Source: Enterococcus ureasiticus (GTDB lineage: Bacteria; Bacillota; Bacilli; Lactobacillales; Enterococcaceae). From it: a stretch of 64,000 nucleotides of DNA. How positions within the stretch are numbered: position 1 is the stretch's first letter; each line of letters starts with the position of its first letter. Under the pieces are notes generated by a model. The model did no database searches, had not been told where the DNA came from, and saw only the letters and a program-made list of their open reading frames with translations. The stretch is from the NCBI RefSeq assembly GCF_001730285.1, contig NZ_MIJZ01000014.1, positions 1 through 64,000 on the forward strand. The letters are read 5' to 3'. Position numbers and translations under genes: made by a program. Shown one piece after another: positions 1 through 10,523 of this stretch.

Positions 1-125
1 ATTGCTTCGCTTTTGTTAAAAATTGTTGTTTGTTTTTACCGTTGTAAAAACAACCTACACATTTGGTTCGTCTTACTTTGTTCAGTTTTCAAAGGTCTAC
101 TGTGTTACCTCGCAGCAACTTTTAC
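1..125 (-). other. leader of an rRNA operon located off the left edge
   Basis: Read on the minus strand, this segment follows two tandem sigma-A promoters and contains TGAAAACTGAACAAAG. That string resembles the conserved pre-rRNA leader and spacer elements of Firmicutes rRNA operons. No protein gene fits here; the small plus-strand ORF at 63-275 overlaps the promoters and is spurious. The 16S gene itself would lie beyond base 1, so the rRNA assignment is inference from promoter architecture and leader similarity. Confidence 0.6.
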
Positions 126-154
126 ATCATATCAAATCTTCGATTTGATGTCAA
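126..154 (-). promoter_or_regulatory. P2 promoter of stable-RNA operon
   Basis: On the minus strand there is a perfect TTGACA (149-154), a 17-nt spacer and TATGAT (126-131). The spacer contains an 8-bp inverted repeat (ATCAAATC/GATTTGAT with a 3-nt loop) that could be mistaken for a terminator. Transcription would run leftward out of the window. Confidence 0.75.
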
Positions 155-223
155 CACTTTTTTGAAAAAGTTTCAAAGTTTTTTTCTGCTTGATGTTATC
201 GAATGTTCCGCGACAACTTCATT

Positions 224-252
224 AGTTTATCAGGTTGTTTGTTATTTGTCAA
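224..252 (-). promoter_or_regulatory. P1 promoter of stable-RNA operon
   Basis: TTGACA (247-252), a 17-nt spacer and TAAACT (224-229) on the minus strand, about 100 bp upstream of P2. Tandem P1-P2 spacing of this kind is usual for rRNA operons in low-GC Gram-positives. Confidence 0.65.
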
Positions 253-554
253 CAACTTTTTTCCTGATTTCCTAAGTTCTTTTGGTTGTTTTAAATTAAC
301 AACTTTGTTATTCTATCATGATTATATTCCTTTCGTCAAGTAGAAAAATATATAATTTTTCTCTTTCACTTAAGCAATGTTTAATCATCAGAACATGTAT
401 AAATATAACAATACTTATCATAAAATGCAACTAGAAAATGTCTATTTTTGATTCTTTTTTCTCTTAGCGAACAAATCACCTCAACTTCATTTTGAGCATT
501 CGCTTTTTCTGTAGCATTCCGTACCAAACAGAATAGATTATTCGGTTAAGCGAT
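253..554. other. intergenic stretch, no gene
   Basis: AT-rich DNA between the rRNA promoters and etaS. No credible coding frame was seen. A hairpin at 466-504 (outer arms AGCGAA/TTCGCT, inner CTCAA/TTTGAG) is followed by TTTTTC on the plus strand and looks like a plus-strand terminator, although no plus-strand gene precedes it. Confidence 0.4.
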
Positions 555-586
555 AAGAAAAGAGTAGGAGCTTTTACTCCTACTCT
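555..586 (-). terminator. terminator of etaR-etaS
   Basis: Inverted repeat AGAGTAGGAG/CTCCTACTCT that overlaps the etaS stop codon and is followed on the minus strand by TTTTCTTATC. Confidence 0.75.
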
Positions 587-2097
587 ACTATTTCACCTTT
601 ATCTACTATTGGAATGTAGATTCTAAATATTGTTCCTTGATGAACAACACTTTCCGCATCTATTCTTCCTTTATAATTCTCCACTAGCTGTTTGGCAATC
701 GATAGGCCTAGTCCATTCCCACCCTTATTACGAGCCCGTGCTTTATCTACACGATAAAAACGATTGAAAATTTTAGCTAAATCATCTTCTGGAATTCCTT
801 CACCAAAATCTTGAATTGCAATTTCAAATTCACTCAATGTTTTTGAAATAGAAATATGAACTTCTTTACGCGTTGTTGAATACTTCACAGCATTGTCCAA
901 AATAATAATCAGAAGCTGTTCAAAGTGATTACGGTAAATCCCTAATGTTACTTCGTTTAATAAGTCATCATCTAAAGTAATAACAAAATCTGGATATAAA
1001 ATTTTAAAATTGTTAAACACTTGATAAACAACCTGTTTGGCATTTGATGTATGATTAGAATATTGAACATCTACTTGTTCTGCACGAGATAGATCCAACA
1101 TTTCTTGAACTAGACTCTTCATTCGCACAATTTCTTGTAGACTCGCTTCTAAAGATTCATCCAACACTTCCGGATCTTCTTTCCCCCAGCGATTCAATAA
1201 ATTCAAATGACCTTCAATAATTGCAACCGGTGTACGCAACTCATGGGAAACATCTTCAACAAATTGCTCTTGCTGCTCGATATATCGTCTCATACGATCC
1301 AACATTTCATTAAAAATTTCCGCAAGGTCTGCTAACTCATCATTTGAATGAATGTCTGGCATATGGATATCCGATTGCGGGTCTTTTCTGATTGTATCCA
1401 TTGTATCTCGTAAAACTTTTACTGGTTTTAAAAAATACGAAGACAAAATAAAACCTAGTATGCTACTTAAAATGAATGAAATGATTTCTAAAACGATTAA
1501 TGTCAGTAATAAACGATTCCGAATATCATAAAAAGAAGACAATTCATAAAAAGCCTGAATATAACCGATCTTTTCTCTATTCTCTTTTGAATAAACTGGT
1601 TGAATAACTAAAAATCCTGTTTTATCATCTAATGTTTTAATCTCAGCCTCTTGTTTCTCTTTTTTCTGCAGCTGACTTTGAATTTTTTGCGTCTCAAATA
1701 CTAACGTTCCATTTGTATCATAAACAGATAAAAACAACGCTGGTTGCCCCAACTCAGAAAGCATGGTATCCATCTCCATCAAAGATCCCTCTACGGAGAT
1801 TTTTTTGTTGTCTAAAGCATTTTCATCAACACTAGGTGTCTTTAATTTCTCATAGACATCTGATACGGTTAATTTTCCATCAGCGTTTGCCAAACGATTG
1901 CCCACTTCTCCAACCGTTCTTTCTACATTTTCTCGTTCTTTTTCAACAATAAGGTTAACAGATGATTTATAAGTAATTACTGCAAATATCGTAAATACAA
2001 CAAATATGAAGAAAGAACTTGCAGAAGCCCACTTTATTGTCAAAGAAGGCCCCTTCAGTTCTTTTTTTGCTGCTTTTTTCATTTTCATTGTTTTCAC
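580..2097 (-). CDS. etaS: sensor histidine kinase EtaS (LisK/CsrS-like)
   Basis: Membrane sensor kinase of 505 aa. A first TM helix lies at about residues 22-43, followed by an extracellular loop to about 195, a second TM at 195-222 and a HAMP region. The HisKA motif VSHELRTP places the phospho-accepting histidine at 285. The C-terminal ATPase domain shows N-box DNAVKYS, DFGEG and the GGNGLGLSI box. The start is a GTG that overlaps the TGA of etaR, so the pair is translationally coupled; ATGs at 2088 and 2082 are alternatives and no strong RBS decides. In E. faecalis the orthologous EtaRS (LisRK/CsrRS family) affects stress tolerance and virulence. The order next to gnd matches my recollection of that locus; the symbol rests on that and on family resemblance. 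Confidence 0.85.
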   Translation of the reverse strand: MKTMKMKKAAKKELKGPSLTIKWASASSFFIFVVFTIFAVITYKSSVNLIVEKERENVERTVGEVGNRLANADGKLTVSDVYEKLKTPSVDENALDNKKISVEGSLMEMDTMLSELGQPALFLSVYDTNGTLVFETQKIQSQLQKKEKQEAEIKTLDDKTGFLVIQPVYSKENREKIGYIQAFYELSSFYDIRNRLLLTLIVLEIISFILSSILGFILSSYFLKPVKVLRDTMDTIRKDPQSDIHMPDIHSNDELADLAEIFNEMLDRMRRYIEQQEQFVEDVSHELRTPVAIIEGHLNLLNRWGKEDPEVLDESLEASLQEIVRMKSLVQEMLDLSRAEQVDVQYSNHTSNAKQVVYQVFNNFKILYPDFVITLDDDLLNEVTLGIYRNHFEQLLIIILDNAVKYSTTRKEVHISISKTLSEFEIAIQDFGEGIPEDDLAKIFNRFYRVDKARARNKGGNGLGLSIAKQLVENYKGRIDAESVVHQGTIFRIYIPIVDKGEIVE

Positions 2098-2780
2098 GAG
2101 CGCATCACATAACCTGTTCCACGAACAGTTTGAATGTAGCTCTCCTCGCCTGGAACATCAATTTTATTACGTAGATAACGAATATACACATCGACAACAT
2201 TTGTTTCGACTTCTGTTTCGTAGCCCCATACTTTATTTAACAGTACATCACGAGCTAATACAACATTTACATTTTCCATTAAAGTTAATAGTAATTCGTA
2301 TTCACGTTTCGTTAATTCAATCATTTCAGAATTACGGCGAACAACGCGATTCTCTTTTTCGATCGTTAGATCACGATACGTGATTGTTGTTTGTTTTGCT
2401 ACGTTTTTGTCACCCTCAATATCGATACGGCGAAGCAATGCGCGCAAACGAGCTAGTAACTCTTCAATAGCAAATGGTTTTACAATGTAATCATCCGCTC
2501 CATGATCCAAACCAGATACACGATCTATCACAGAATCTCTTGCCGTCATCATGATGATTGGCGTATTTTTCACTTGGCGTACACGTCGACAAACTTCAAG
2601 CCCGTTCAATTCAGGCAACATCAAATCTAAAAGGATAGCATCCCAATCATTATTTAAAGCCGCTTCTAAACCAGTACGTCCATTGTAGTGAACCTCCGTA
2701 GTGTAACCTTCATGTTTCAGCTCCAATTCTACAAAACGCGCTAAGTTTTTTTCATCTTCAATAATTAGAATATTACTCAT
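2094..2780 (-). CDS. etaR: OmpR-family response regulator EtaR (LisR/CsrR-like)
   Basis: Response regulator of 228 aa. The receiver domain has acidic residues E8/D9, the phospho-acceptor D52 in LLDLMLPE, and the conserved lysine in VKPFA. A winged-helix DNA-binding domain begins at about residue 130 (LTKREYELL ... [14 protein letters not shown] ... VRGTGYVM). It is the first gene of the two-component operon, with a 4-nt overlap into etaS. The upstream spacer to gnd is about 150 bp and must hold its promoter. The assignment to the LisR/CsrR/EtaR group is by sequence resemblance; the target regulon cannot be inferred from the window. Confidence 0.9.
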   Translation of the reverse strand: MSNILIIEDEKNLARFVELELKHEGYTTEVHYNGRTGLEAALNNDWDAILLDLMLPELNGLEVCRRVRQVKNTPIIMMTARDSVIDRVSGLDHGADDYIVKPFAIEELLARLRALLRRIDIEGDKNVAKQTTITYRDLTIEKENRVVRRNSEMIELTKREYELLLTLMENVNVVLARDVLLNKVWGYETEVETNVVDVYIRYLRNKIDVPGEESYIQTVRGTGYVMRS

Positions 2781-2885
2781 TGGTTATTTGTCCTTTCTCT
2801 TTAAAAGCTATCTTAAAGCCTACCCATTATACCCACTTTTACCTCAAAAAGCTAGTAACAACCTATTTCCCTCATATCTAACAGA

Positions 2886-2922
2886 GAGAAAACCATGAGA
2901 AATCTTTGAATCCCATGGTTTT
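2886..2922 (-). terminator. probable terminator of gnd
   Basis: Perfect 10-bp inverted repeat GAAAACCATG/CATGGTTTTC just downstream of the gnd stop, followed on the minus strand by the pyrimidine run TTTTCTCTCT rather than a clean T-run, hence moderate confidence. Confidence 0.5.
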
Positions 2923-2930
2923 CCAACATA

Positions 2931-4352
2931 TTATTGTTCGTTATACCAACTATAGTGGTACGTACCTTCTTTATCAACACGTTGATACGTATGTGCGCCA
3001 AAGTAGTCTCTTTGCGCTTGGATCAGATTTGCTGGTAAGCGTTCTGAACGATAAGAGTCATAATAAGCAATAGCTGAAGCAAATGTTGGAACTGGAACGC
3101 CTGCTTGAACAGCAATTGATACAACATCACGAAGAGATTGTTGATATTTTTTTGTAATATCAATAAAGTACTCATCCAATAGTAAGTTTTCAATTGTTGG
3201 ATTTTTATCGTACGCATCTGTAATTTTTTGTAAAAATTGAGCACGGATGATACAACCTGCACGCCAGATTTTAGCGATTTCACCAAATGGTAAGTCCCAC
3301 TCATAATCTTCTGAAGCGACACGTAATTGAGCAAATCCTTGTGCATAGCTCATGATTTTACTAAAGTAAAGTGCTTCACGAATTTTTTCGATCAACTCTT
3401 TTTTATCACCTTGATAAGCAGGAGCTTCAGGCTTAGCTAAAACTTTACTTGCTTTCACACGTTCATCTTTATAAGCGGAAATGAAACGGGCAAAAACAGA
3501 TTCAGTAATCAATGGTAGTGGAACACCTAAATCTAACGCACTTTGGCTTGTCCATTTACCTGTTCCTTTATTACCGGCAGCATCCATAATGACATCAACG
3601 ATTGGTTTACCAGTTCCTTCATCGTCTTTGCGTGTTAAGATATCTGCTGTGATTTCTACAAGATAACTATCTAATTCTCCTTGATTCCATTCTTTGAAAA
3701 TCTCAGCCATCTCATCTACAGATACACCAAGAATATTTTTCATTAAATCATAAGACTCAGCAATCAATTGCATATCCCCGTATTCGATTCCGTTATGCAC
3801 CATTTTAACATAATGACCTGCACCATTTGGGCCAATGTATGTTACACATGGTTCGCCATCTTCTGCTTTTGCTGAAATTTTTTCTAAAATCGGAGCTACT
3901 AATTCATAGGCTTCTTTTTGACCGCCAGGCATGATTGAAGGGCCTTTTAACGCACCTTCTTCACCACCGGAAACACCAGTCCCGATAAAGTTGATCCCTG
4001 AATTAGCCAATTCTTCATTTCTACGAATCGTATCTTTAAAGAATGTATTTCCACCGTCAATCAAAATATCGCCTTTGTCTAGATGTGGTAATAACTCTTG
4101 AATCGTCGCATCGGTTGCAAAACCTGCTTGAACCATCAACATAATACGACGTGGTTTTTCAATAGACTCTACAAACTCTTCAATTGTATAAGTCGCTTTA
4201 AAATTTTTATCAGGATGCTCTTCAACGACATCCGTTGTTTTTGAACCTGTACGATTAAATAGAGCTACTGAGTATCCTCTACTTTCAATGTTTAAGGCTA
4301 AATTTTTTCCCATTACGGCCATTCCGACTACGCCAAATTGTTGTTTTGTCAT
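2931..4352 (-). CDS. gnd: 6-phosphogluconate dehydrogenase (decarboxylating)
   Basis: Catalyses NADP-dependent oxidative decarboxylation of 6-phosphogluconate to ribulose-5-phosphate in the pentose phosphate pathway. The protein (473 aa, the usual length) has an N-terminal Rossmann motif ([13 protein letters not shown], with NRT following beta-2), the substrate and catalytic segment [17 protein letters not shown], and the C-terminal dimer and active-site tail ending HYSWYNEQ. The open frame extends upstream to 4388, but the ATG at 4352 has GGGAGG at good spacing and gives the family N-terminus [10 protein letters not shown]. It appears monocistronic, lying between two terminators. Confidence 0.97.
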   Translation of the reverse strand: MTKQQFGVVGMAVMGKNLALNIESRGYSVALFNRTGSKTTDVVEEHPDKNFKATYTIEEFVESIEKPRRIMLMVQAGFATDATIQELLPHLDKGDILIDGGNTFFKDTIRRNEELANSGINFIGTGVSGGEEGALKGPSIMPGGQKEAYELVAPILEKISAKAEDGEPCVTYIGPNGAGHYVKMVHNGIEYGDMQLIAESYDLMKNILGVSVDEMAEIFKEWNQGELDSYLVEITADILTRKDDEGTGKPIVDVIMDAAGNKGTGKWTSQSALDLGVPLPLITESVFARFISAYKDERVKASKVLAKPEAPAYQGDKKELIEKIREALYFSKIMSYAQGFAQLRVASEDYEWDLPFGEIAKIWRAGCIIRAQFLQKITDAYDKNPTIENLLLDEYFIDITKKYQQSLRDVVSIAVQAGVPVPTFASAIAYYDSYRSERLPANLIQAQRDYFGAHTYQRVDKEGTYHYSWYNEQ

Positions 4353-4529
4353 CTTGTATCCTCCCACTATCTTTGAAAAAAAATTCATTAGAATTTTCTT
4401 ATAATCTACATCATTATAACGTAGAATGCTTGATATGAAAACAAAATAGTTCGATTAATTTAATTTATTCTTGTTTATTTTTTTAAATTTGGACAATTAC
4501 ATAGGATTGTCCAGTAAATCATTTCTTCT

Positions 4530-4577
4530 TAATAAAAATAAATCCCTTAGGCTCCATGGTTAGCCTAAGGGATTTTA
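4530..4577 (-). terminator. terminator of yceD-rpmF
   Basis: Perfect 14-bp stem AAATCCCTTAGGCT/AGCCTAAGGGATTT (arms 4540-4553 and 4562-4575) with an 8-nt loop, followed on the minus strand by ATTTTTATT. Confidence 0.85.
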
Positions 4578-4596
4578 ACATTTTCAAAAAAATGTT

Positions 4597-4776
4597 TTAT
4601 GCTTCTTTAGAGATTACGTCTTTACCATCGTAATGACCACATGCTGGACATACGTGATGGCTTTTTCTCATTTCACCACAGTTTGAACATGCATTCAAAC
4701 CTTTGATTGTTAATTTGTAATGAGTACGGCGTTTGCCCTTTTTAGCTTTTGAAGTTCTTCTAGCTGGTACTGCCAT
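4597..4776 (-). CDS. rpmF: 50S ribosomal protein L32
   Basis: Ribosomal protein bL32, 59 aa. It begins [13 protein letters not shown], which is typical of the family, and carries the zinc-ribbon pairs CSNC and CPAC; it is therefore the zinc-binding C+ form. The open frame extends to 4830, but the ATG at 4776 with GGAGGTG upstream gives the family start. It lies 56 bp behind the DUF177 gene, the conserved yceD-rpmF pairing, and shares its promoter. A zinc-independent paralogue may exist elsewhere in the genome but is not in this window. Confidence 0.96.
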   Translation of the reverse strand: MAVPARRTSKAKKGKRRTHYKLTIKGLNACSNCGEMRKSHHVCPACGHYDGKDVISKEA

Positions 4777-4832
4777 TGGTGTTCCACCTCCTTGTAAAGA
4801 TGTGTGCATAAAATGCACGATATATTCCAATC

Positions 4833-5402
4833 CTACTGCTTATCGTCCTCGTCAGATGTTTCACTGAACAATTCGGATAATTTAGCAAGACGAGGATCCA
4901 TTGTTTGTTGTGCTTCTTCTTGTCTTTTCTGTTCATAGTCTTCTTCCGACAGAACTTCCCAGTCATTGCCTTTAGGCATATCTTGACTTGTTTGCTCTTC
5001 TTCTGATAATACTTGAATTGGAATAGACAAAAGAATGTTATCTTCGACTGACTCATCTAAATCGATCGTTGGTTTTTCCAACAAAATGATTTCTTCATCT
5101 GCCAAACGTTCATCTCTTTGCTGATACTGTTCAGGAGTCATAAATACCTCATCAACATCAATTACAAGTGTAAGAGGAACAGGTGTTAAAGAACGTGAAG
5201 ATGGAACTGTTACAATAACATCGATTTTATAGTGAAGCAAGTACTCTTCTTTCCCTACAGCTAGTATCCCGGTTGCTTTGACGGGACTAACATCTAGAAT
5301 CAGATTATCTCTTTTCATCAAAGATGCTTTTAAATCAAGTGTCTCTGAAAATTCACAGGGTTCGTCTTTGTATTTGTTTAGTTCTAATAAAGACCATTTC
5401 AT
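4833..5402 (-). CDS. YceD/DUF177 family protein, upstream partner of rpmF
   Basis: DUF177 (YceD) family protein of 189 aa, acidic in its C-terminal third. The family is nearly always encoded directly upstream of rpmF; in plants and bacteria relatives have been linked to 23S rRNA or ribosome assembly, but the biochemical role is not settled. The ATG at 5402, preceded by AGGTG, gives [13 protein letters not shown]; the longer frame to 5432 would run into the -10 region of the promoter, so the shorter start is required. It is the first gene of the yceD-rpmF operon. Confidence 0.85.
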   Translation of the reverse strand: MKWSLLELNKYKDEPCEFSETLDLKASLMKRDNLILDVSPVKATGILAVGKEEYLLHYKIDVIVTVPSSRSLTPVPLTLVIDVDEVFMTPEQYQQRDERLADEEIILLEKPTIDLDESVEDNILLSIPIQVLSEEEQTSQDMPKGNDWEVLSEEDYEQKRQEEAQQTMDPRLAKLSELFSETSDEDDKQ

Positions 5403-5431
5403 ATTCATCACCTCATAACGCAACAAAAGCA

Positions 5432-5460
5432 ATTATACAAGGGTTTGAAAGCTTTGTCAA
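5432..5460 (-). promoter_or_regulatory. sigma-A promoter of yceD-rpmF
   Basis: Consensus promoter on the minus strand: TTGACA (5455-5460), 17-nt spacer, TATAAT (5432-5437), about 30 bp ahead of the yceD start. A near-perfect match suits a highly expressed ribosomal protein operon. Confidence 0.85.
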
Positions 5461-5560
5461 TGAAATTTTCTTGACAGTGTTTTCTTCTTTCAATTTTTTT
5501 CAACTACTACTATTCTATTCTCTATTCTTAGTGGTAAAATAAGACAAAGGAGGAGTTAGT

Positions 5561-6340
5561 ATGAAAGCTTTTGAATTTACAGACGTCTCATTTATTCGGG
5601 ATAAAAAGATGTTGTTAAATAACGTAAATTGGTCAGTTGAAACAGCCGAGAATTGGGCTATCCTTGGATTGAACGGCGCTGGTAAAACACTGCTTTTGCA
5701 ATTGATCTGCGGGTATTTATGGCCAAGCAAAGGACGCTTGGTGGTTTTAGATCAAGTGTTTGGTCAGGCCTCGATCCCCGCATTACAGCGAAGAATTGGT
5801 TGGGTCAGCACTGCCTTGCAGTATCGGATGAAGAACTGGGAGACAGCCGAAAAAATTGTTCTATCTGGAAAATTCGCCAGTATCGGTATTTATCAGAATT
5901 ACACTTTTGAAGAACTGGAGCAAGCAAAAACGATTTTAAGAAATGCTGGTGGTGAATCGCTTATCGGGAAAAAATACGAAGTTTTATCTCAGGGAGAACG
6001 ACAACTGGTATTAATTTCAAGAGCTTTAATGACTAACCCAGAATTATTGATTCTAGATGAACCTTGTAATGGCTTAGATTTATTTGCTAGAGAAAAACTC
6101 TTATCTCAAATCCAGAAGATTGCTGAACAAGAAAATCACCCTACACTACTTTATGTTACACACCATACCGAGGAAATTCTGCCGTGTTTTAATCATTTGA
6201 TGCTGTTAAAAGATGGCGAAATCTTTGCCAAGGGAACACAATCTGAACTATTTAATGAAGAAAAGTTCGCAGATTTTTACGCTGAACCGATTCAAATCAT
6301 CCCATTAAAAGATGAACGTTTTGCTGTTTATCCTAAATAA
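5561..6340 (+). CDS. single ABC transporter ATP-binding protein (YlmA-like)
   Basis: ABC ATPase of 259 aa. Walker A is GLNGAGKT (about residues 37-44), the signature LSQGERQ, Walker B LLILDEPCNGLD and the switch histidine in THHTEE. The strong RBS AAAGGAGGAG precedes the ATG. There is no permease gene beside it: it is divergent from yceD and closed by a terminator shared with recQ. It resembles the orphan YlmA-type ATPases of Firmicutes; substrate and partner are unknown. Confidence 0.85.
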   Translation: MKAFEFTDVSFIRDKKMLLNNVNWSVETAENWAILGLNGAGKTLLLQLICGYLWPSKGRLVVLDQVFGQASIPALQRRIGWVSTALQYRMKNWETAEKIVLSGKFASIGIYQNYTFEELEQAKTILRNAGGESLIGKKYEVLSQGERQLVLISRALMTNPELLILDEPCNGLDLFAREKLLSQIQKIAEQENHPTLLYVTHHTEEILPCFNHLMLLKDGEIFAKGTQSELFNEEKFADFYAEPIQIIPLKDERFAVYPK

Positions 6341-6350
6341 CAATGTTGAT

Positions 6351-6384
6351 CAAAAAAAGTTAGAGTCCTGCTCTAACTTTTTTG
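6351..6384. terminator. bidirectional terminator between ABC ATPase and recQ
   Basis: AAAAAAAGTTAGAG/CTCTAACTTTTTT stem with a 5-nt loop; flanked by an A-run and a T-run, so it can stop both convergent genes. Confidence 0.9.
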
Positions 6385-6408
6385 TCACTCTATTCTAAGT
6401 ACCTGCTT

Positions 6409-8196
6409 CTACTGAGTGCTGACATCTTTTTCTTCAGTCTGTTTAAATGTTTGGATTGCTGTTAAGAATTTTTCTCCGTATTTATCCAATTTATTCTGCC
6501 CTACACCTTTTACTTGCAGTAATTGAATTGAGTTTTTAGGGAGTTTTTCACACATTTCTTTCAATGTACTATCTGAGAAAATTAGGTATGGCGGCACACC
6601 CGCATCTTGCGCTAAATCCATCCGTAATTCCCTTAACATTTCAAAGAGCCCATCATTCACAACAACTTTGCGAACACGTTGATCTTCTTTTCTAAACACT
6701 GTCTGTTGGCCTAATAATACTTTAACCCCAGTTGGCGAAACAGATAACAATGGATATTGCCCATCTGAAGGATTTAAATATCTTTCTGCTGTTAGATAAT
6801 CGATCAATTGATTTACTTCTTTTTGTGTTCTATCCTTCATCAAACCATACGTAGGCAAACGATGAAAATGCCACTGATCGATTTTTTGATCCTTAGAACC
6901 AGTCAGTACTTTTCCAACTAACCCCTTACCAAACTTTTCGCCCATTCGTTTCACACAAGAAAGAACTTTTTGAACATCAACTGTGATATCTACCAATTCA
7001 CGCTCGTCTAAACAATTAGAACAGCGGCCACAGTCAGAGCCTTTCTCTCCAAAATAACGTAAAATAAATTTCTGTAGACACATTTGAGCATTGGCATATT
7101 GAGACATTTCTCTTAATTTCATGTATTCCTTTTGTTTATAATCGATCGTCATTTCTGATTGATCGATAAAGAATTGCTGAATTTGAAGATCTTGTGGTGC
7201 ATAAAGTAATACAGCATCACTTGGAAGACCATCACGTCCGGCACGCCCAGCTTCTTGATAATAAGACTCAATATTCCCAGGTATTTGCGCATGAATCACG
7301 AATCGGACATTACTCTTATTGATTCCCATACCAAACGCATTCGTCGCAACCATTACTTGAAGTTTATCGAATAAAAATTCTTCTTGGTTGTGATTTCGCT
7401 CCTTTTCATTCATTCCACCGTGATACATGCCCACAGCAATTTTTTTACTTTGAAGTAAATGATAGATTCGTTCAACTTCTTTCCGAGTACTTGCATAAAC
7501 AATACCTGATTGTCCTTTATTCAACTTTAAATATTCTAAAAGAAACACATCTCGATTTTGATCTTTAACAACTTGAAAGGATAGATTTTCTCGAGCAAAA
7601 CCAGTCTGTATCTGATTATCTTTTGGAATGTGTAATTGTTCAAGAATATCTTCTGCTACTTGGGGTGTCGCAGTGGCCGTAAGTGCAATGACTGAAGGCT
7701 GCTGTTGGAACTGCTCAATAATCTCAGCTAAGCGTAAATAACTCGGACGAAAGTCGTGTCCCCATTGAGAAATACAATGCGCTTCATCCACTGCTAATAA
7801 ATCGATTGGTACATGTAATAATAATTGCTGAAAATCAAATGACTCTAGTCTTTCAGGTGCTATATACAATAGTTTCACCTCACGATTAACAGCCATTTGA
7901 ACTCGTTTATTCATTTCCTGCTGTGAAATCGTGCTGTTAATGAATGTAGCTGGAATTCCCATCATATTCAATGCATCAACCTGATCTTTCATTAAAGAAA
8001 TCAAAGGTGAAATCACTAATGTTAGATTTTCTAATACGAGTGCTGGTAATTGGTAACAAATCGACTTACCACCACCTGTCGGCATAATACCTAAAACATT
8101 TTCTTTATGTAAAACATGATTGATGATGTCTTCTTGTCCTTGACGAAATTCGTCGTATCCAAATTTTTCCTTTAGTAAGTCTTTGATGTCAATCAT
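6409..8196 (-). CDS. recQ: ATP-dependent DNA helicase RecQ
   Basis: 3'-5' superfamily 2 helicase of 595 aa acting in recombination and fork repair. The helicase core shows Walker A TGGGKS (residues 40-45), DEAH with the following HCISQWGHDFRPSY, and motif VI QEAGRAGRDG. The RecQ-Ct zinc site is visible as C...CGRCSNC, followed by a winged helix and a C-terminal HRDC-like segment (LRMDLAQDAGVPPYLIFSD). Start ATG preceded by GGAGAG. It stands alone between a shared terminator and the typA terminator. Length and motifs support a full RecQ rather than a RecS-type short form. Confidence 0.95.
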   Translation of the reverse strand: MIDIKDLLKEKFGYDEFRQGQEDIINHVLHKENVLGIMPTGGGKSICYQLPALVLENLTLVISPLISLMKDQVDALNMMGIPATFINSTISQQEMNKRVQMAVNREVKLLYIAPERLESFDFQQLLLHVPIDLLAVDEAHCISQWGHDFRPSYLRLAEIIEQFQQQPSVIALTATATPQVAEDILEQLHIPKDNQIQTGFARENLSFQVVKDQNRDVFLLEYLKLNKGQSGIVYASTRKEVERIYHLLQSKKIAVGMYHGGMNEKERNHNQEEFLFDKLQVMVATNAFGMGINKSNVRFVIHAQIPGNIESYYQEAGRAGRDGLPSDAVLLYAPQDLQIQQFFIDQSEMTIDYKQKEYMKLREMSQYANAQMCLQKFILRYFGEKGSDCGRCSNCLDERELVDITVDVQKVLSCVKRMGEKFGKGLVGKVLTGSKDQKIDQWHFHRLPTYGLMKDRTQKEVNQLIDYLTAERYLNPSDGQYPLLSVSPTGVKVLLGQQTVFRKEDQRVRKVVVNDGLFEMLRELRMDLAQDAGVPPYLIFSDSTLKEMCEKLPKNSIQLLQVKGVGQNKLDKYGEKFLTAIQTFKQTEEKDVSTQ

Positions 8197-8395
8197 GAAA
8201 TTCTCTCCGTTCTTTGTGTCTGGTTGTTATTTTAGCATGCACTATAGGGCAATTCAAGGAAGGATTTTCCCGTTCGTGAAACAATTTGCGCCATGTGAAA
8301 CACAGTATCTTTTTTATTAAAAATCAAAACCTTGGTTTATCAAGGTTCCTACTAATAGGATACGCATTTTTTATAATGATTTATCAAAAGTTATC

Positions 8396-8440
8396 CACAA
8401 AAAATAGGACAAAACTTATTAAGTTCTGTCCCATCTTTTT
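8396..8440 (-). terminator. terminator of typA
   Basis: GGACAGAACTT/AAGTTTTGTCC stem (8407-8431, one G-U pair) followed on the minus strand by TATTTTTTG. A second small hairpin (AACCTTG/CAAGGTT, near 8330-8350) lies in the 275-bp recQ-typA spacer. Confidence 0.75.
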
Positions 8441-8471
8441 AAACTCGATTATATCATCGTAGTTCATTCGA

Positions 8472-10298
8472 CTATTTTTTCTTTTTACTTGCTTTTTCAC
8501 GTTCGTTTTTGTTAAGAATTTGTTTTCTCAAACGAATGCTTTCTGGTGTTACTTCACAGTATTCATCTTCATTCAAGAATTCTAAAGATTCTTCTAATGT
8601 AAGGATTTTTGCTTTTTTGATGACAGATGTTTGGTCTTTGTTAGCAGAACGAACGTTAGTCATTTGTTTTGCTCTTGTGATATTTACGGTCAAGTCATTG
8701 TCACGGTTATTTTCACCAATGATCATTCCTTCGTAAACGTCAGTTGTAGGTTCTACAAAGACAGTTCCACGTTCTTCAATACTCATAATACTATAAGTTG
8801 TTGCTTTACCTGTATCGATTGAAACAAGTGCACCTTGACGGCGTCCGCCAATTGTTCCTTGAATCATTGGTAGATATTGATCAAATGTGTGGTGCATGAT
8901 ACCGTATCCGCGAGTCATTGATAGGAATTCAGTTGTATAACCGATTAGACCACGAGCTGGTGCTAAGAAGATCAAACGAATTTGACCATTACCAGTATGG
9001 ATCATATCTTGCATTTCACCTTTACGTAAGCTTAATGATTCAATAACACTACCCATGTATTCTTCAGGAGTATCAATTTGAACACGCTCAAACGGTTCGC
9101 ATTTTACGCCTTCAATTTCACGTTCGATAACTTCAGGACGAGAAACTTGTAATTCATAGCCTTCACGACGCATATTTTCAATCAGAATTGATAAATGCAA
9201 TTCGCCACGACCAGATACGGTCCAAGAATCTGGTCCAATTGGTTCTACAAGTAATGATACGTCTGTTTGTAATTCTGCCATTAAACGTTCTTCAATTTTA
9301 CGAGAAGTTACGTATTTACCTTCACGACCAGCAAATGGAGAGTTATTTACTAAGAATGTCATTTGTAATGTTGGTTCATCAATGTGTAGGATTGGTAGAG
9401 CTTCTTGGTGTGCTACGTCAGCAACAGTTTCACCAACAAAGATATCTTCCATACCAGAAACGGCAATTAAATCGCCAGCTTTTGCTTCATTGATTTCAAC
9501 ACGTTGTAATCCAAAGAAACCAAAGATTTTAGTAACACGGAAGTTCTTCACGCTACCATCTAATTTCATTAAGGCAACTTGATCGCCCACTTTCATTGTT
9601 CCACGGAACACACGGCCGATACCGATACGTCCAACGTAATCATTGTAGTCTAATAATGATACTTGGAATTGTAATGGTTCATCTGAATTATCAACTGGTG
9701 CTGGTACGTGTTCAATGATTTGGTCAAAAATTGGTGCCATTGTTGGTTCTTGGTCTTCTGGGTTGTCAGAATTGCTTGAAGTCCCGTTCAAAGCTGATGC
9801 ATATATAACTGGGAAATCCAATTGATCATCATCCGCACCTAATTCGATAAATAATTCTAAGACTTCATCAACAACGTGTTCTGGACGTGCTGAAGGTTTA
9901 TCAATTTTATTTACAACAACGATTGGTGTTACTTTTTGTTCTAATGCTTTTTTCAATACGAAACGAGTTTGAGGCATTGTTCCTTCATAGGCATCAACAA
10001 CTAAAACTACGCCATCCACCATTTTCATGATACGCTCAACTTCACCACCGAAGTCCGCGTGTCCAGGTGTATCTAAAATGTTGATACGAGTACCTTTGTA
10101 ATCAACTGCAGTATTTTTAGCTAAAATCGTAATTCCACGTTCGCTTTCAATCGCATTTGAATCCATCGCGCGTTCTTGTAATTGTGTGTGTCCATCTAAA
10201 GTATCTGATTGTTTTAAAAGTTCATCTACTAATGTTGTTTTACCATGATCGACGTGGGCGATGATTGCCACGTTTCTAATATCTTCTCTGTATTTCAA
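8472..10298 (-). CDS. typA: translational GTPase TypA/BipA
   Basis: Ribosome-associated GTPase of 608 aa, involved in stress and cold adaptation and 50S assembly. G1 is AHVDHGKT (residues 14-21), switch I ERGITI, G3 DTPGHADFG and G4 NKIDKP. EF-G-like domains II, III and V follow, with the BipA-specific C-terminal domain containing the [15 protein letters not shown] segment and a lysine-rich tail. The RBS GGAG precedes the ATG at 10298. Monocistronic by its own terminator and a 225-bp upstream spacer. Confidence 0.96.
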   Translation of the reverse strand: MKYREDIRNVAIIAHVDHGKTTLVDELLKQSDTLDGHTQLQERAMDSNAIESERGITILAKNTAVDYKGTRINILDTPGHADFGGEVERIMKMVDGVVLVVDAYEGTMPQTRFVLKKALEQKVTPIVVVNKIDKPSARPEHVVDEVLELFIELGADDDQLDFPVIYASALNGTSSNSDNPEDQEPTMAPIFDQIIEHVPAPVDNSDEPLQFQVSLLDYNDYVGRIGIGRVFRGTMKVGDQVALMKLDGSVKNFRVTKIFGFFGLQRVEINEAKAGDLIAVSGMEDIFVGETVADVAHQEALPILHIDEPTLQMTFLVNNSPFAGREGKYVTSRKIEERLMAELQTDVSLLVEPIGPDSWTVSGRGELHLSILIENMRREGYELQVSRPEVIEREIEGVKCEPFERVQIDTPEEYMGSVIESLSLRKGEMQDMIHTGNGQIRLIFLAPARGLIGYTTEFLSMTRGYGIMHHTFDQYLPMIQGTIGGRRQGALVSIDTGKATTYSIMSIEERGTVFVEPTTDVYEGMIIGENNRDNDLTVNITRAKQMTNVRSANKDQTSVIKKAKILTLEESLEFLNEDEYCEVTPESIRLRKQILNKNEREKASKKKK

Positions 10299-10457
10299 TG
10301 TAATTGCTCCTTATCCTTTTGCCTTACGTCACTTGTTCATTAAATCCGACTTTTTATTATACCAAATTTTTTTCATGAAATATAGTCTAAAGCTTTCAAA
10401 AGTTGTGAAAACTTCATATTTTATTGCCTTTTTTTGAAAAAATAACACATTTACTGA

Positions 10458-10497
10458 AAAAAAGCAATGTTTTCTGTCGGAATATCAGCTTTTTTAT
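10458..10497 (-). terminator. possible terminator of the suhB-like gene
   Basis: AAAAAAGC/GCTTTTTT arms separated by about 22 nt, with a T-run in the minus direction. The loop is long, so support is modest. Confidence 0.4.
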
Positions 10498-10523
10498 TTG
10501 ACATGCTGAAGAAGTAGTTTCTA

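Noticed and set aside
132-150. 8-bp hairpin with 3-nt loop as a terminator
   Set aside because: It coincides with the spacer and hexamers of the P2 promoter, and lacks a T-run in the right place.
63-275. Plus-strand ORF of 70 codons at the left edge
   Set aside because: It overlaps two strong minus-strand promoters and the stable-RNA leader, has no RBS and encodes no recognisable protein.
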